From Prorocentrum cordatum (taxonomy: Eukaryota; Sar; Dinophyceae; Prorocentrales; Prorocentraceae): 64,000 nt of DNA. Made by a program: the position numbers and the translations under genes. A model generated the notes under the pieces. That model was not told the DNA's origin. It saw nothing but the letters and a program-made list of their open reading frames with translations, and searched no databases. The stretch is from assembly GCA_963575745.1 (NCBI GenBank), contig CAUYUJ010019878.1, positions 104,796-168,795 of the forward strand. Reading direction: 5' to 3'. Shown here one piece after another: positions 53,218 to 63,889 of the stretch; within the stretch, counting starts at the first letter, position 1, and each line of letters begins with the position of its first letter.

Positions 53218-53815
53218 CCGAGGGAGGGGAGGAGGAGGAGGAGAGGAGGACCGGAGGAGGAGGAGGAGATGAAAGGAGAGGATCGCGGAGGAGGAAGAAG
53301 GAGGAGGAGGGAGGAGGAGGAGGAGGCGGAGGAGGAGGAGGAGGAGAGGAGGAGAGGAGGAGGAGGCGAGAGTAGGAGGAGGAGGAGGAGGGGAGCGCGG
53401 AGAGGAGGAAAGGAGGAGGAGGAGGAGGAGGAGGAGGAGGAGGAGGAGGAGGAGGAGGAGGAGAGGAGTGGACGAGGAGGAGGAGGAGGAGGAGAAGGAG
53501 GAGGGACGAGGAGGCGGAGGAGGAGGACGGCGGAGTAGGAGGAGGAGGAGAGGAGGAAGAGGAGGGAGGAGGACGAGGAGAGGATGAGGAGGAGGAGGAG
53601 GATGAGGAGGAGGAGGACAGGAGATCGCGGAGGAGAGGCGGCAGGAGGAGGAGGAGAGGAGGAGGAGGAGGAGGACGAGGAGGAGGAGGAGGAGGAGGAG
53701 GAGGAGGGACGAGGAGGAGGAGGAGGAGGACGGAGGAAGGAGGAGGAGGAAGAGGAGGAAGGAGGAGGACGAGGAGGAGGAGGAGGAGGAGGAGGAGGAG
53801 GAGGAGGCCCAGGCC
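53218..53815. repeat. (GGA)n array, about 600 bp
   Basis: Polypurine with occasional C. Confidence 0.95.
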
Positions 53816-53949
53816 TCAGATAGGGGCCCTCGTCCTCCCCGCCGGCCGCCAGGCGCCGGTGCGGCTCCGGGCGCCCCGCGGGGGCGAGGCCGGCGGCGCG
53901 GGCGCCGCCAGTGGGCGCCCTGCCGCGGAGCGTCGGCCGTCCTCGGGAG

Positions 53950-54104
53950 GCCCGGCGGCGACGACGACGACGACGACGACGTCGACGATCACGACGTCGA
54001 CGATCACGACCTCGACCACAACGACGACGACGACGACGATGACGACGACGTCGACGTCGACGACGACGGCGACGTCGACGTCGACGACGACGATGACGTC
54101 GACG

Positions 54105-54166
<62 letters not shown>

Positions 54167-54200
54167 CACGCAGACGACCTCGACCTCGACGGCGGCGGCG
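53950..54200. repeat. (GAC)n array with GACGTC palindromes
   Basis: GAC triplets with interspersed GACGTCGACGTC blocks at 53975-54105, then pure GAC to 54165. Confidence 0.95.
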
Positions 54201-54299
54201 GCGGCGGCCACGGCCGTCGGTTGGTCGTCAGCCGGTCCTCGGTCGGTTGGTCGTCAGCCCATTGCAACTTCGGCTCTTATATCTCTCTCAGCGCGGAGA

Positions 54300-54770
54300 G
54301 CGCTTGGCACCGAGGCCACAGCCCCTCATGGCAGAGTGGTTGGCCGCGCATGACATTAAGTCGGGCGTGTCCCCCTACAGGGGGATTTTCGACGGAAAAT
54401 AGAAAATACCCCAAACATACCCCAAAAAGGTAAAACAAATATTCGAAAAAATAGTCCCCAGACTCTTTTTGGATTATTTTTGGGCTATTTTGGGGATATT
54501 TTTCATTTTTCGTCGAAAATCCCCCTGTAGGGGGACAGGCCCGACTTAAGCATGGCAGCAACAAGAAGTCGTCCGCGTTTTGAGTCAGTTACTGCACCTC
54601 ATTCCTCGCTCGGCCGTCGCGGTCGTCGTGGGCGCCGAGGGCACATCCCATCATAGCAGAGTGGCTGGCCGCGCATAACAGCCAAAAAATCGTCCACGTC
54701 TTGAGTCAGTTACTGCACCTCACTCCTCGCTCGGTCGTCGCGGTCGTCGCGGGCGTCGAGGGAGGGGTCC
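54300..54770. repeat. Tandem duplication holding a filled and an empty MITE site
   Basis: Two copies of a unit containing AGAGTGG(T/C)TGGCCGCGCAT and TTGAGTCAGTTACTGCACCT lie at about 54330-54620 and 54655-54755. The first contains MITE T4; the second does not. Confidence 0.85.
54356..54549. mobile_element. MITE family T4, copy 2 (194 bp)
   Basis: It starts TTAAGTCGGGC and ends GCCCGACTTAA. The subterminal inverted block is GTCCCCCTACAGGGGGATTT, and the core contains AATAGTCCCCAGAC. It is flanked by GCATGACA (54348-54355) and GCATGGCA (54550-54557), an 8-bp duplication with one mismatch. Confidence 0.9.
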
Positions 54771-55530
54771 CGCCAGCGGGGACGTCGGGCCCAGCGCAGC
54801 TGGGGGGGCGCGAGGGCGGCCGCAGGGCCCCTCTCGAGCGCCCGGCAGCTCCAGGCCCCCCTCGTGCTCCCCGCCCCCCTCCCCCTGCGCCTCCCCCTCC
54901 CTCGTCCTCCCCTGCCCCTCCCTGGGCGTTCCTTCCCCCTCCCCTTCTTCGCTTCCTCGTCCTCCCCCTCCCTCGTCTCCCCCTCTACAGGAGGTCCTCT
55001 TTTCAGCCCGGAGCTCTCGCCTCAGTGGCGTGCACAGGTGCTATACAATGCTGCAACCGTTGCGAGGATGTTGGGCGTGCCGTTTTCAAACTAGAGCTCT
55101 CGTTTCAGCGCCGCGTGCATATGTTCTAAAAGGTTCGCAGCAGCTGCGGGGATGGAGGTCGCTTCTTTCAAAATGGGGCTGCCGCCCAAGTGCTGTACGC
55201 ATTCGTCTCAAAGTTTTCTCAGGGGCCGTTTTCTCAAGGGGCCGTTTTCTCGAGGGGCTCTCGCCATATCGCCGCGCACCTGGCTCTCAACAGTTTGAAG
55301 CAGCCACAGGAACGGAGAACCTCGCCTTTTCCAGATGAGGCCCTCGCTTGAGACATTTTTGACACTTAACCAGAAACTCGAACATCTGTAGCAGCTGCGA
55401 GGAACGAGAGCGGGTCTGGTTCTCAACGGGTCTCTCCGCTGCTTCCCCTTTCTTCCCCCCGCCCCTCTTCCTCCTCCTGCTTTCCCCCCTCTGCCTGAGT
55501 CCAGGCCACTGCAGGTCTTTGCCTCCGTTG
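54771..55530. other. Unassigned; C/T-rich tract and short repeats
   Basis: A C/T-rich tract lies at 54860-54990. GAGCTCTCG(C/T)TTCAG-like motifs occur at 55010 and 55095. No gene is recognised. Confidence 0.4.
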
Positions 55531-56095
55531 CCCAGCCCCGTGCACGACGCTCGACGGCCGCCGTGGCCCCAATGCTGGCCGCACTGCCGGGGCAGGGCCC
55601 GCTCAGTCTGGGCGCTGTCGTTCCCCCATGTGCTGTCCTCCTCTTTCTCCCAGCATTCGGCGCCGAGCCCAGGGGGGAATGCAGAGGGGGCGGGCCTTCT
55701 CAGATGGCTCCGAAGGCCTCGGGCCTTCTGAGAAGTGTCCCGTCCGAGGCGGGAAGTCGTACGTGACCGCCGCCTGGAGGGTCAGTTTTCGGAGCCTCGG
55801 CAGGCGGTGGATATGGACATGTTCGGGCCCCCGGGGCCGAAACAGATCCACATCCACCGCCCGCTGGGGCACCAGGACGTCGGCTCCCAGGCGGTGGATG
55901 TGGACGACATCCCCGCCGCGCACTCCGAGAGCCTCCCCCGAAGACGCGGCAAGCTTCTCCGAGGGCACGAGGGCCTTGGGAAGGCCCGCCGCCCTCCGAG
56001 AGGGCCTGGCCCCAGTTCACTTCTATCCCGGGCTCGCCGCCGCAAAAGCTCGCCAGGGAAAAAAGCTCTCGGGAGGACGCGACGAGCCCTGAGAT
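55531..56095. repeat. Unassigned with hairpin pair
   Basis: GGCGGTGGATATGGAC (55803) pairs with GATCCACATCCACCGCC (55847-55863), and the arm recurs once more near 55890. No gene is recognised. Confidence 0.5.
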
Positions 56096-56099
56096 CCTG

Positions 56100-56262
56100 G
56101 CGTCTCAATCTTGTCGAGCAGGGCGTCTTCGCCTTTCTGCGGGCCCTGGGACCCTCACAGATCGATCCGACGTGAAGAATGACGCAGAAAGATGGGGTCT
56201 AGGGCTCTGGGAGTGATTCTTACTATGCTGCAATATTTCTGCTACGTCGGATCTCAGGGAAC
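56100..56262 (-). repeat. Family B copy, minus, uninterrupted
   Basis: Its complement runs through GACGCCCTGCTCGACAAGAT to GAGACGCCAGGATCTCAGGG without element C, so it is the empty-site counterpart of 56432-56790. Confidence 0.8.
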
Positions 56263-56264
56263 CC

Positions 56265-56435
56265 AGACACCAGACGTCGTGACTTTTTTTCACAACGTCG
56301 ACCCCAGAGGTCTCGACCCGATTCCGGGGACCGGTTTCTCATCCTGGGTTGTTTCTTGACGGTCCCGAGGCCTGGCCAGGGCCCGCAGAGGGCGCAAAGA
56401 ATGGACAACTTCCCGTCGTGATTTTTCATAACTCG
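56265..56435 (-). repeat. Family A copy, minus
   Basis: The complement contains CACGACGGGAAGTTGTCC, GACCGTCAAGAAACAACCC and CCCGGAATCGGGTCG-like blocks. Confidence 0.75.
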
Positions 56436-56790
56436 ACCCTGAGATCCGACGTTGCGAAAAAGTTGCAGCATAGTGAAACATCGCTCCCAGAGCCCCAGAC
56501 CCCATCTTTGTGTGCCATTTCTCACGCCCGATCGATCTGTGAGGGTCCCAGGGCCCGCAAAAGGGCGAAGACGCCCTGCTCGACAAAATTCGGGAGGGAA
56601 AAAAACACACAGACACAATGAATCGTCGATTCCCCAGGAAGTACGGGAAACTATGGGAAGTGGGGGGGAAGACAGGAACCCAGAAAAGCTGGGAAACTAT
56701 GGGGAACATTCATGTTTATGGGTGTGTCTTTATTTGTGTGCCCCAGGGCCCCTTCAAGAATCGAGATGCCAGGATCCCAGGGCTGCTCTT
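56432..56790 (+). repeat. Family B copy interrupted by element C2
   Basis: B runs to GACGCCCTGCTCGACAAAAT, is broken by C2, and resumes GAGATGCCAGGATCCCAGGG. Confidence 0.8.
56594..56760 (+). mobile_element. Element family C, copy 2, nested in family B
   Basis: It runs from GGGAGGGAAAAAAACACACA through ATGAATCGTCGATTCCCC to GTGCCCCAGGGCCCCTTCAA. See 19267-19427 for the family. Confidence 0.85.
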
Positions 56791-56937
56791 TCGTGCCTCG
56801 AGGTGCTCTGGGAAATCGAGCCGGCCCCGCCCTCCCAGCGCGCAGAGGCGGCGAGGGCGGCGCCGGCGCTGCCGGCGGGAGCAGCGCCCGCGGCCCGCCC
56901 GCGGCCGTGCTGCCTGAGGGGATCGGCGGGCCGCTCG

Positions 56938-57252
56938 TGTTTTGTGTCGGGCCTGTCCCCCTACAGGGGGGTTTTCGGCGAAGAGTGAGAAATACTTCAA
57001 ACATAGGGCAGAAAGGTAGAAAATGTTCCAAACATAGTCCCCAGACTAGGGGCATGTTTTGTTCTTTTTTTTTTTTCGTCGCAAATCCCCCTCCAGGGGG
57101 GTTTTCGGCGAAAGATAGAAAATAGTGCTTCAAACATACCTCAGCAAAAGGTCAAAAACATTCAACAAATAGTCCCCAGTCTATTCTTGGACGATTTGTT
57201 GATTATTTTTTCGGGTCGAAAATCCCCCTGTGGGGGGACAGGCCCGACTCAG
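56938..57252. mobile_element. MITE family T4, copy 3 (tandem, about 315 bp)
   Basis: The outer ends are GTCGGGCCTGTCCCC and, complemented, GTCGGGCCTGTCCCC. An internal terminus-like block (TCCCCCTCCAGGGGGGTTTT near 57085) makes it a head-to-tail composite. The flanks CGCTCGTG (left) and CGCTCGGT (57253-57260) agree at six of eight bases. The left coordinate is accurate to about 2 bp. Confidence 0.8.
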
Positions 57253-57477
57253 CGCTCGGTTGGCCGGGGGCGCCTGGAGCCGCGCTCCGGCCCGCGCCGC
57301 GTCCGGGCAGTGGGTCTCCGCGCGCGCCCGCGTGCGCGCAGCGTCTCAGTTTTGCCGAGGCGGGCGTTTTTTTTGTTTTTGTTTGTTTCCCCCCCCCCCC
57401 CGATTTTTCGATCCCCAGGGCTTTTTTTTCTTTGTTCCCCCCCCCCCGTTTTTTTTTCTTCTTCGATTTCTCGTTGT
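57253..57477. other. Unassigned with T- and C-homopolymers
   Basis: Alternating poly(C) and poly(T) lie at 57365-57460. No gene is seen. Confidence 0.5.
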
Positions 57478-57600
57478 TTCGAGCCCCAGGGCCCTCACAG
57501 ATCGATCCGGCTCGAAGAGTGAGGCAGAGAGATGGGGTCCGGGGCTCCGGCCGCGATTTTCGGGGTGTTTCTCGCCACGTCGGATTTCAGGGCTCGGCCG
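57478..57600 (-). repeat. Family B copy, minus
   Basis: CCCTCACAGATCGATCCGGC and GAGATGGGGTCCGGGGCTCC match family B on the complement. Confidence 0.75.
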
Positions 57601-57619
57601 CGCGCAGAGGGAGGAGCGC

Positions 57620-58155
57620 CGGGGCTCGTCGTCGGCGTCGTCGTCGGCGTCGTCGGCGTCGTCGTCGTCGTCGTCGGCGTCGTCGTCGTCGTCGTCGTCG
57701 GCGTCGTCGTCGTCGGCGTCGTTGTCGTCGGTGTCGTCGTGGTCGTCGTCGTCGTCGTCGTCGTCGTCACTGGCGTTGTGCCTTCGCCGATACCTCGTCG
57801 GCGGTCTCCGCGCGTCGCCGCAGGCCGGCTGCAGGCTCCCGGAGGCCTGCGGAGGCTTCTCTTCGGACCGGACGAGAGGGTCCGCAGGACAAGGAGAGAG
57901 TCGGCCACGACGACGACGACGATGCCGACGACGACGACGACGACGACACCGACACCGACGACGACGGCGCCGACGACGACGACGACCACGACGACGACGA
58001 CAGCGCCGACGACGACGACGACGACAACGCCGACGATGACGACGACGATGCCGTCGACAACGACGAGGCCGACGACGACGACGACGATGCCGTCGACAAC
58101 GACGACGACGCCGACGACGACGACAGCGACGACGGCGACGACGACGACGACGAAA
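57620..58155. repeat. Opposed (GTC)n and (GAC)n arrays
   Basis: GTC/GGC triplets lie at 57627-57770 and GAC triplets at 57905-58152, around a 134-bp spacer. They are reverse complements of each other and could form a long hairpin. Confidence 0.95.
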
Positions 58156-58189
58156 GGCTAGGACAGGGAAAGGGTGCGGCCACGCGCGA

Positions 58190-58330
58190 GTGCTGGGGGC
58201 GGAAGGGGGAAGGCTTCTTAGAAGCACACCTGCTTCTCAGAAGGCGCGGTCTTTCTCTATGGATGTAGGGCCGGCGTCTTCTGAGAAGCAGCCTCCTGCC
58301 AAGAAGCCTCCCCCCTCCCCCTAGCTCCTT
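58190..58330. mobile_element. Hairpin element family D, copy 3
   Basis: Arms GGGGGAAGGCTTCTTAGAAG and CTGCTTCTCAGAAGGCGC pair with GCGTCTTCTGAGAAGCAGCC and AAGAAGCCTCCCCC. Confidence 0.85.
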
Positions 58331-58561
58331 ATGCGCGCCCTTCTCTTTTCTGTAGTGCCTCAACTAGTTCTCTCGCGCGCGTTCCTGGTCGGGCCCCTTT
58401 TCGCCACGAAAAGAGGATCCATGACGAGACGCCTGCTCTCTGGGGGCAAAGCCGGGGGGCCCCCTTGGGCCGCGGAGTGAAAGAGCGGGTGTCCAGACAG
58501 CGCCCAGGAGTGTCCAGATCGTCCCGAACGGCCGCCAGGCCCGAGTTGTGGACCGAAATCA
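58331..58561. other. Unassigned spacer
   Basis: No gene is seen. Confidence 0.4.
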
Positions 58562-58735
58562 GGAGGGTAAAAACAAACAGACACACTTAATCGTCGATTC
58601 CCCAGAAAAGATGGGAAAGTATGGGAAAGTGGGGGGAAGACGACAACCCCAAAAATATGGAAAGATACTTGGGATCCTTTTATTTTTGTGTGTGTGTGTT
58701 CATTTGTGTGTCCCAGGGCCCCTTGACGAAAGCCA
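58562..58735 (+). mobile_element. Element family C, copy 3
   Basis: AGGAGGGTAAAAACAAACAG, TAATCGTCGATTCCCC and GTGTCCCAGGGCCCCTTGAC. The flanks GAAATC and GAAAGC may be a short duplication. Confidence 0.85.
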
Positions 58736-58875
58736 GATGACATTTCGCCCAGGTGCCCTGCGGTGCGCGGTTTTCGGGGGTCGCGGGGTGGGGCCAGTCC
58801 CGAGCACGCGGGCCGCTACTGTCGCACCGCAGCTTGGCGAGGCGCGCGCCAGAGGTCATGCGTTTTAGGCGACAT
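58736..58875. other. Unassigned spacer
   Basis: No gene is seen. Confidence 0.4.
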
Positions 58876-59062
58876 CCTTCCTCCTCCTCCTCCTCCTCCT
58901 CCTCCTCCTCTTTCTCCTCCTTTCCACCTGCTCCTCCTCCTCCTCCTCCTCCTCCTTCTCTCTTCCTCCTTCTCCTCCTCCTCCCCCTCCTCCTCCTCCT
59001 CCTCCTCCTCCTCCTCCTCCTCCTCCTCCTCCTTCTCGTCCTCCTCCTCCTCCTCCTCCGTC
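58876..59062. repeat. (CTC)n array
   Basis: Polypyrimidine triplets. Confidence 0.95.
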
Positions 59063-59210
59063 CTTAGAGTGCGTTGGCGTGTGCTAGCTTCCGGCACTCG
59101 ATGATAGGCGCGCGCCAATCTCGCGTCGACTAGCGTCGAGCAGGGTCGATGTAGCGTCGATCGGCGTCGGCTGGGGTCATTCACCCCAGTGGAAGATCAC
59201 GAGCTGCGCA

Positions 59211-62200
59211 ATGTGGGACATTGGGGAACGGCGGCAGCGCACCCGCACTCCTGCATGCGTTGGCGACTGCGACGAAGGGCTTTGGTACGCTGAAGGCGTG
59301 CGCCGAGTTCGTCCGGCAGGACCGCCCAGTTGTCGACTACATCATACTGTGTTTCGACAGTGCCCGCGCCAGAATCTCCCCTGCCGCGGCAGGCGCGCAA
59401 GGTGCTGGGAGCATGGGGTGAATCCAGAAGTCAGCGAAGAACAACAGCTGCTACATACACATGAAGTGCCCTTTCACATTTCCTTGACCTACAAGCCCGC
59501 CGAAGCCGATCGACAGAACTTTCAGTTGGCGATCAGGATTGCTTTCGCGGGGGAGCCCGAAGGTCGTCGCATGGTACGCGCTAGCGACATTCTCAGGCTC
59601 CTGGGGAAGCAGGATGCGCGCGTGTGCGTGTGCCACCGGAGGCGGTGGTAATTGACAATTTTTGCTGTCGGCCCTTTGCCGCAATGTCTCACAAGTGCAT
59701 CCCCTCCCCTCTGAGAGCGAGGAAGAGCACTACAAGCAGGGCATCAATTTTGCTTGCTGCCGAGCCGTCATCGCACAGGAAGCATCTGCGACGGCGTTTG
59801 TCCGCAGCGATTTCCTGAAGAACGCGTTTTCGGGCGGTGATTTCCCCGTGCGGCCGAGCTGCGGCAGGGCGACCCTCATGGTGAATCTGCGGACCGTCGC
59901 GTCCAAGTGGGAGCGCAAAGAGACTCCGCGCTTGAAGGTTGAATCAATGACCAGGCGTTCGAGAGGGGTTGACCACTGCGCCACCTTCGAGGCGGGCCCC
60001 GCGAAGGTGAACGTGCAGGAGAATCGGTTTCAGGACGACCCGACGTTTTTCGATTGGTTCACGTCCCGACGGGGAAGCACATCTACTTGCACGACGAGTT
60101 GTTTCCCTTCTTGCATAAGTGCGGCATCGACGAAGTGAGGGGGGGTCTGTCGCAGCCGTCAGGGCAGCAACTTCAGCGGGTGAAAGTATTCGTGGCCGAC
60201 GTGGCGGGCGCGATGGCTCCGACGGGTGGAGCCTGAAATCGCCGTGGAAAGCGGAGCCGCGGCGCTGCTCCTCAGGGTCCATAAGGCGACGGAGGCGAAG
60301 TACTCATTCGTGAAGTCGTGAATTGTCAAGAAGATTACTTTCATTCCTGGCGCCCAGACAGACGAGGGAACTGCTGACGAGCCGTCCAGGCTGGACATTA
60401 TGAAGAAGACTCTCTGAACGTCCTTACCTGTTTCGCTGGAGCGCGGCATCCGCTGGCTTTCAGCGCCTCTCATTGGACCCGCAGCGGTTCGACTATAGTG
60501 CTGCGTCACATGGCGCGCCCCCTTCCGGCGGCTACCCAGTCGTTGTCGACTTGATGCGCGCGTTGCAGGATACCGAGGCGTGCGGCCTCCACTTCGCAGA
60601 TTTGGCCGTTCAATCGAACGACGAGCTCATGTGCCCCGTGGTGCCCACGCAGCTGGTCGATGGCACCGTCGCCGGTGCGTGCAGAGAAGTCATTCGGGAC
60701 CTGGTCGCGCCCCAGAACTGCCCAGGCAATCTCGGGAACGCCCAGTGCGAGAAGGAGGAGGAGGCAAAGCTGAACAAGTATTTGTCGCGCGTGCGCGCCT
60801 GCGGCAGGGATGGCGAGCGCTTCCCAGGTGGCAAGGCGATCGACGTGGCGTGCGTCCAGCGCGCTGGGCGCATGCTCGCGGTTAGCCCATCCTAACAGGG
60901 ACAATCCAACAAGGTGCGCGCCATGGCTGGCGGCGGCAACGCGTCCGACGTGGGCTTCGCGACCTCCGTCTTGTCGGTCATCAAGGCATTCGCAGATGCG
61001 GGCGAAGTATCCGCCCCCGAGCAGATATTATAGATTGCGAACGATCGCGATGCGTGCAAGGATTTCCTTGCATAGCATTGCAGCGTCGACGCCAATGCGG
61101 TTGAGCAGGCGATCTACAACGTTGTTTTAGGCGCGACGCCGCGGGGCGGCAATCCCCTGCTCTGGTCTGTCGCCGCCGAGTCGCATCAGCTCTCGGCCGA
61201 GTTGGTGGATGTTCCGAGGTGCTCGCGCTTTGGCAACATGCGCAGCAACCGCCCGGACCCCGCGGCGTCTGAATGGCGGCCGTGTGCTTCGCGAAAGAAA
61301 GCGAATTTGGACATCCCGAGGAGCGCCTTGGGGTCGCACTTAGAGTCATTCAACGTGTCGGTGCTCACGTTCGACGGCGCGGCTGCCAATTTGATGGGCG
61401 GCGCCGTGGAGCAGCTGCGCGCGGCCCTCGACGTTTTCAGCGCGTCGTCGCCAGTGAAGGCGCGCGGGGAAGAGTGGGCCGCGTAGTTGCGCGCGCCATG
61501 GCGAGGGGTGATTTTTGCCAGTCATGTCGGCGAGCGACCGCCCTGGGGTCTCCCCTTGGATGATTTGGGGGCGTGCTTTTGTGGGCCTGCCATGCAGGCC
61601 GCCGCGAGCTGGCAGACCGCGTGCTCCGCGAATGCGCCGCGACGATGTCCAAGCTGTTCTGGAACCGTTGATGGGGGAGAGGAATCTCCGAGCGAGCTCG
61701 CGCGGCGAATGTCCGCGACGCCGAGAATGCGGGCGCTGTCGAAAAGTCGAGAACATCTCCGAGAGGGGCGATCTTCGAGCAAGTCGCCCAATCACATTCG
61801 CCGTCGCCGTCCTCTCCAAGCCATTGGCAAAACAAGTGTTGGGCGAACGCCTCTCGCGGCCCCTCGCCTCCGGCGCCCCCGCCCCGCTCTGGCGGCGCGT
61901 TTCTGCCGGCTTGGCTGGCGCAGACGGCCTCTTCGAGCCGGGGCCTGGCCTCCGACAGAGGACATCGGCGCGGACGGTCCTTTTGAGACGGATTCGTGGA
62001 ATTGCGCGCGCAGCGCTTGCAAGCTCGTCGCCCGCGCGGGCATGGCCTCGCGCGCGGGCGCGACTTGCGCCCTCCGCGACTTGCGCTGCGCCGAGGAGAT
62101 CTCTGTCCGACAGTGGAGGTGCCTGGGCAGGAGCTGCGTGCTTACCTGCGGCCCAACTTCGTGGGTCATCGGCGATGGGGCCAACGGTCAACGCCGATTC

Positions 62201-63132
62201 GCTGGGCGACTTCGGGAGGTCCGGCGTCGTGTTTGTAAGCGTCGAGCGCGCGTTCACCTTGCGGTGCCTGAGGTGCCGCGAGACAGCCGTGTTCACTCAG
62301 GCGTCGGGCGCCGACTGGGTGATGAAAGAGACGTCTGCCGACGAATCTCCGTGCGTCTACGGTGGGGGTTCTCGCGCAACAACTGGAAGCTGCACCTGGG
62401 GGACATCCTAGATCCACTCGCTGTGCAAGGGATGGGGTCGGGGAGCATTTGGAGATCGCCATCGGCGAGGAGATTGGCGCCGCCGCGCTCAAGAAGTTCG
62501 ACGCGCACCTGCGCGACTGCGTCTTCCCCGATCCCGGGCCCAACGAGGGGGGCGGCGCTGCTCGTTGGGGGCGGGCGCGAAAAGGTTGCCGCGATGTGCC
62601 AGAAGCCCGCTGCGAGGGGGGCGCCCGCCGTCATGGAGAAACCCGCTGCCGCGAGGGGGGGGGGGGCAACGAAGAGGAACGTGACCAAAAGGGGGCCTGC
62701 CGCGAAGGCGCCGATGCAGCGGGCGCGGAAATGCCCCCTTCCAACGCCCACCCTCAGAAAGAAGAGCGCAGGGGCTCAAAGTGGCAGCGGCGCCACGACG
62801 CTGGGATGCAAGCGCGAGCCTCCCCGCGGCCGGCGCCTCGCCGCCGTCGAGCAGGCGGTGCCCGAGGACAGCGGCGTCGCTGCCGCGGCGCTCGAGAGGG
62901 CTACTTCCGCCGCCCCAAGGTCGACGTTTTCGCGCATGGCCGTTGCTTGCCATGGAGATCGTCGCGTGCAAGCCCATCAAGTATTGGACAGTGGACTGGG
63001 CGCGCGCGAAGAGGGGCTCGGACCCCTGCCCGTGCAATCCGCGCCGCGTCCGCGGGCTGAAGCTTGGGCTGATGGGCGTGGGCGCGCAGGCGGCAAAGCA
63101 GACCTTCGGCTGGTTCAAGGGGTGCCGCGCAC

Positions 63133-63169
<37 letters not shown>

Positions 63170-63190
63170 TCGCCTCTGTGGCGCTAGTTC
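59211..63190 (+). pseudogene. Decayed coding region of unknown function
   Basis: The plus strand has long stretches of balanced, protein-like translation but in changing frames and with stops. Examples: ATKGFGTLKACAEFVRQDRP (about 59270-59330); SEEEHYKQGINFACCRAVI and KNAFSGGDFPVRPSCGRATL (59720-59880); VPTGKHIYLHDELFPFLHKC (60060-60120); GYPVVVDLMRALQDTEACGL and VPTQLVDGTVAGACREVIRD (60530-60700). A frame from 60923 to 61486 contains only two internal TAG codons and reads through LLWSVAAESHQLSAELVDVP and SVLTFDGAAANLMGGAVEQL. Around 61497-61670 are Cys pairs (CQSCRR) and AATMSKLFWN. I recognise no domain. It may be a broken multi-exon gene or the body of a large unknown element. Stops of TAG and TGA and shifted frames argue against a recoded but intact gene. 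Confidence 0.5.
63131..63168. repeat. (GA)n microsatellite
   Basis: About 19 GA units. Confidence 0.95.
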
Positions 63191-63369
63191 ATGGTCTTGT
63201 ATTTTTGCGGGGTGCGCAGCGAATGCATCTCTGAACGCCGCGCGCATTATCTCCCTCCGACGGCGGTCGTCGTCCCTAGCGGCATGGGAGTCGGCTATTG
63301 CGGATGCTAGGCGCCATGGCAATTTTAATGCGCGGCGGCGTGCTATCAGACGAGTGGTTGATTTCGAGC

Positions 63370-63880
63370 GGATTCATAGAAGAGCGACGCAAACATGCGC
63401 GCGGCGCCTGGGCGAGAAAACCACTTCTGAACAAACGCTCGCGGCGCTGAGGCGAGAGTGCAAAAATGCGCGATAGGAAAACAAGAAGAAGACGAAACCA
63501 AATAATAATGATGCAACAAGTGCGTGGTGCCGAGTCGAGAATACCACTCTTGGAAAAATGTGCACAGGGCCGAGGCGAAAGTGCAACGAACGAGCGATAG
63601 GAAAACATAGAGAAAACGAAAGCAGCAAAGAGTGATGCAAAACTGCGCGCGGCGCCGAGGCGAGAATGCTACTGTTGAAGAAATGCGCGCGGCGCCGATG
63701 CGAGAGTGCCAAAAAAACGCACGATATGAAAGCAGAGATAAGACAGAAGCAAAGAAGAGTGATGCAAAAATGCGCGCGGCGCCGAGGCGAGAACGCCACT
63801 TTTGGAAAAATGTGCGCGGCGCCGAGGCGAAAGGCAACATTCAAGAAAAAGTGTGCGACAACCGCGCGCTCCACAATGGC
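63370..63880. repeat. Degenerate tandem repeat with GCGCGGCGCCGAGGCGAGA
   Basis: The block ATGCGCGCGGCGCC(G/T)(A)GGCGAGA recurs about six times. The spacers alternate between short forms (ATGCCACTTTTGGAAAAATG) and long A-rich forms with GATAGGAAAAC and AGAGTGATGCAAAA. Confidence 0.85.
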
Positions 63881-63889
63881 CTGGCCTCG

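Noticed and set aside
54356-54549. Interpretation of T4 as a piggyBac-type element because TTAA is at both ends
   Set aside because: Copy 1 has an exact 8-bp duplication outside TTA(A/C), and the paralogous empty site also supports 8 bp; TTAA belongs to the termini.
60923-61486. Stop-codon reassignment (TAG read as an amino acid)
   Set aside because: Neighbouring segments of the same region are broken by TGA and frameshifts, so ordinary decay is simpler.
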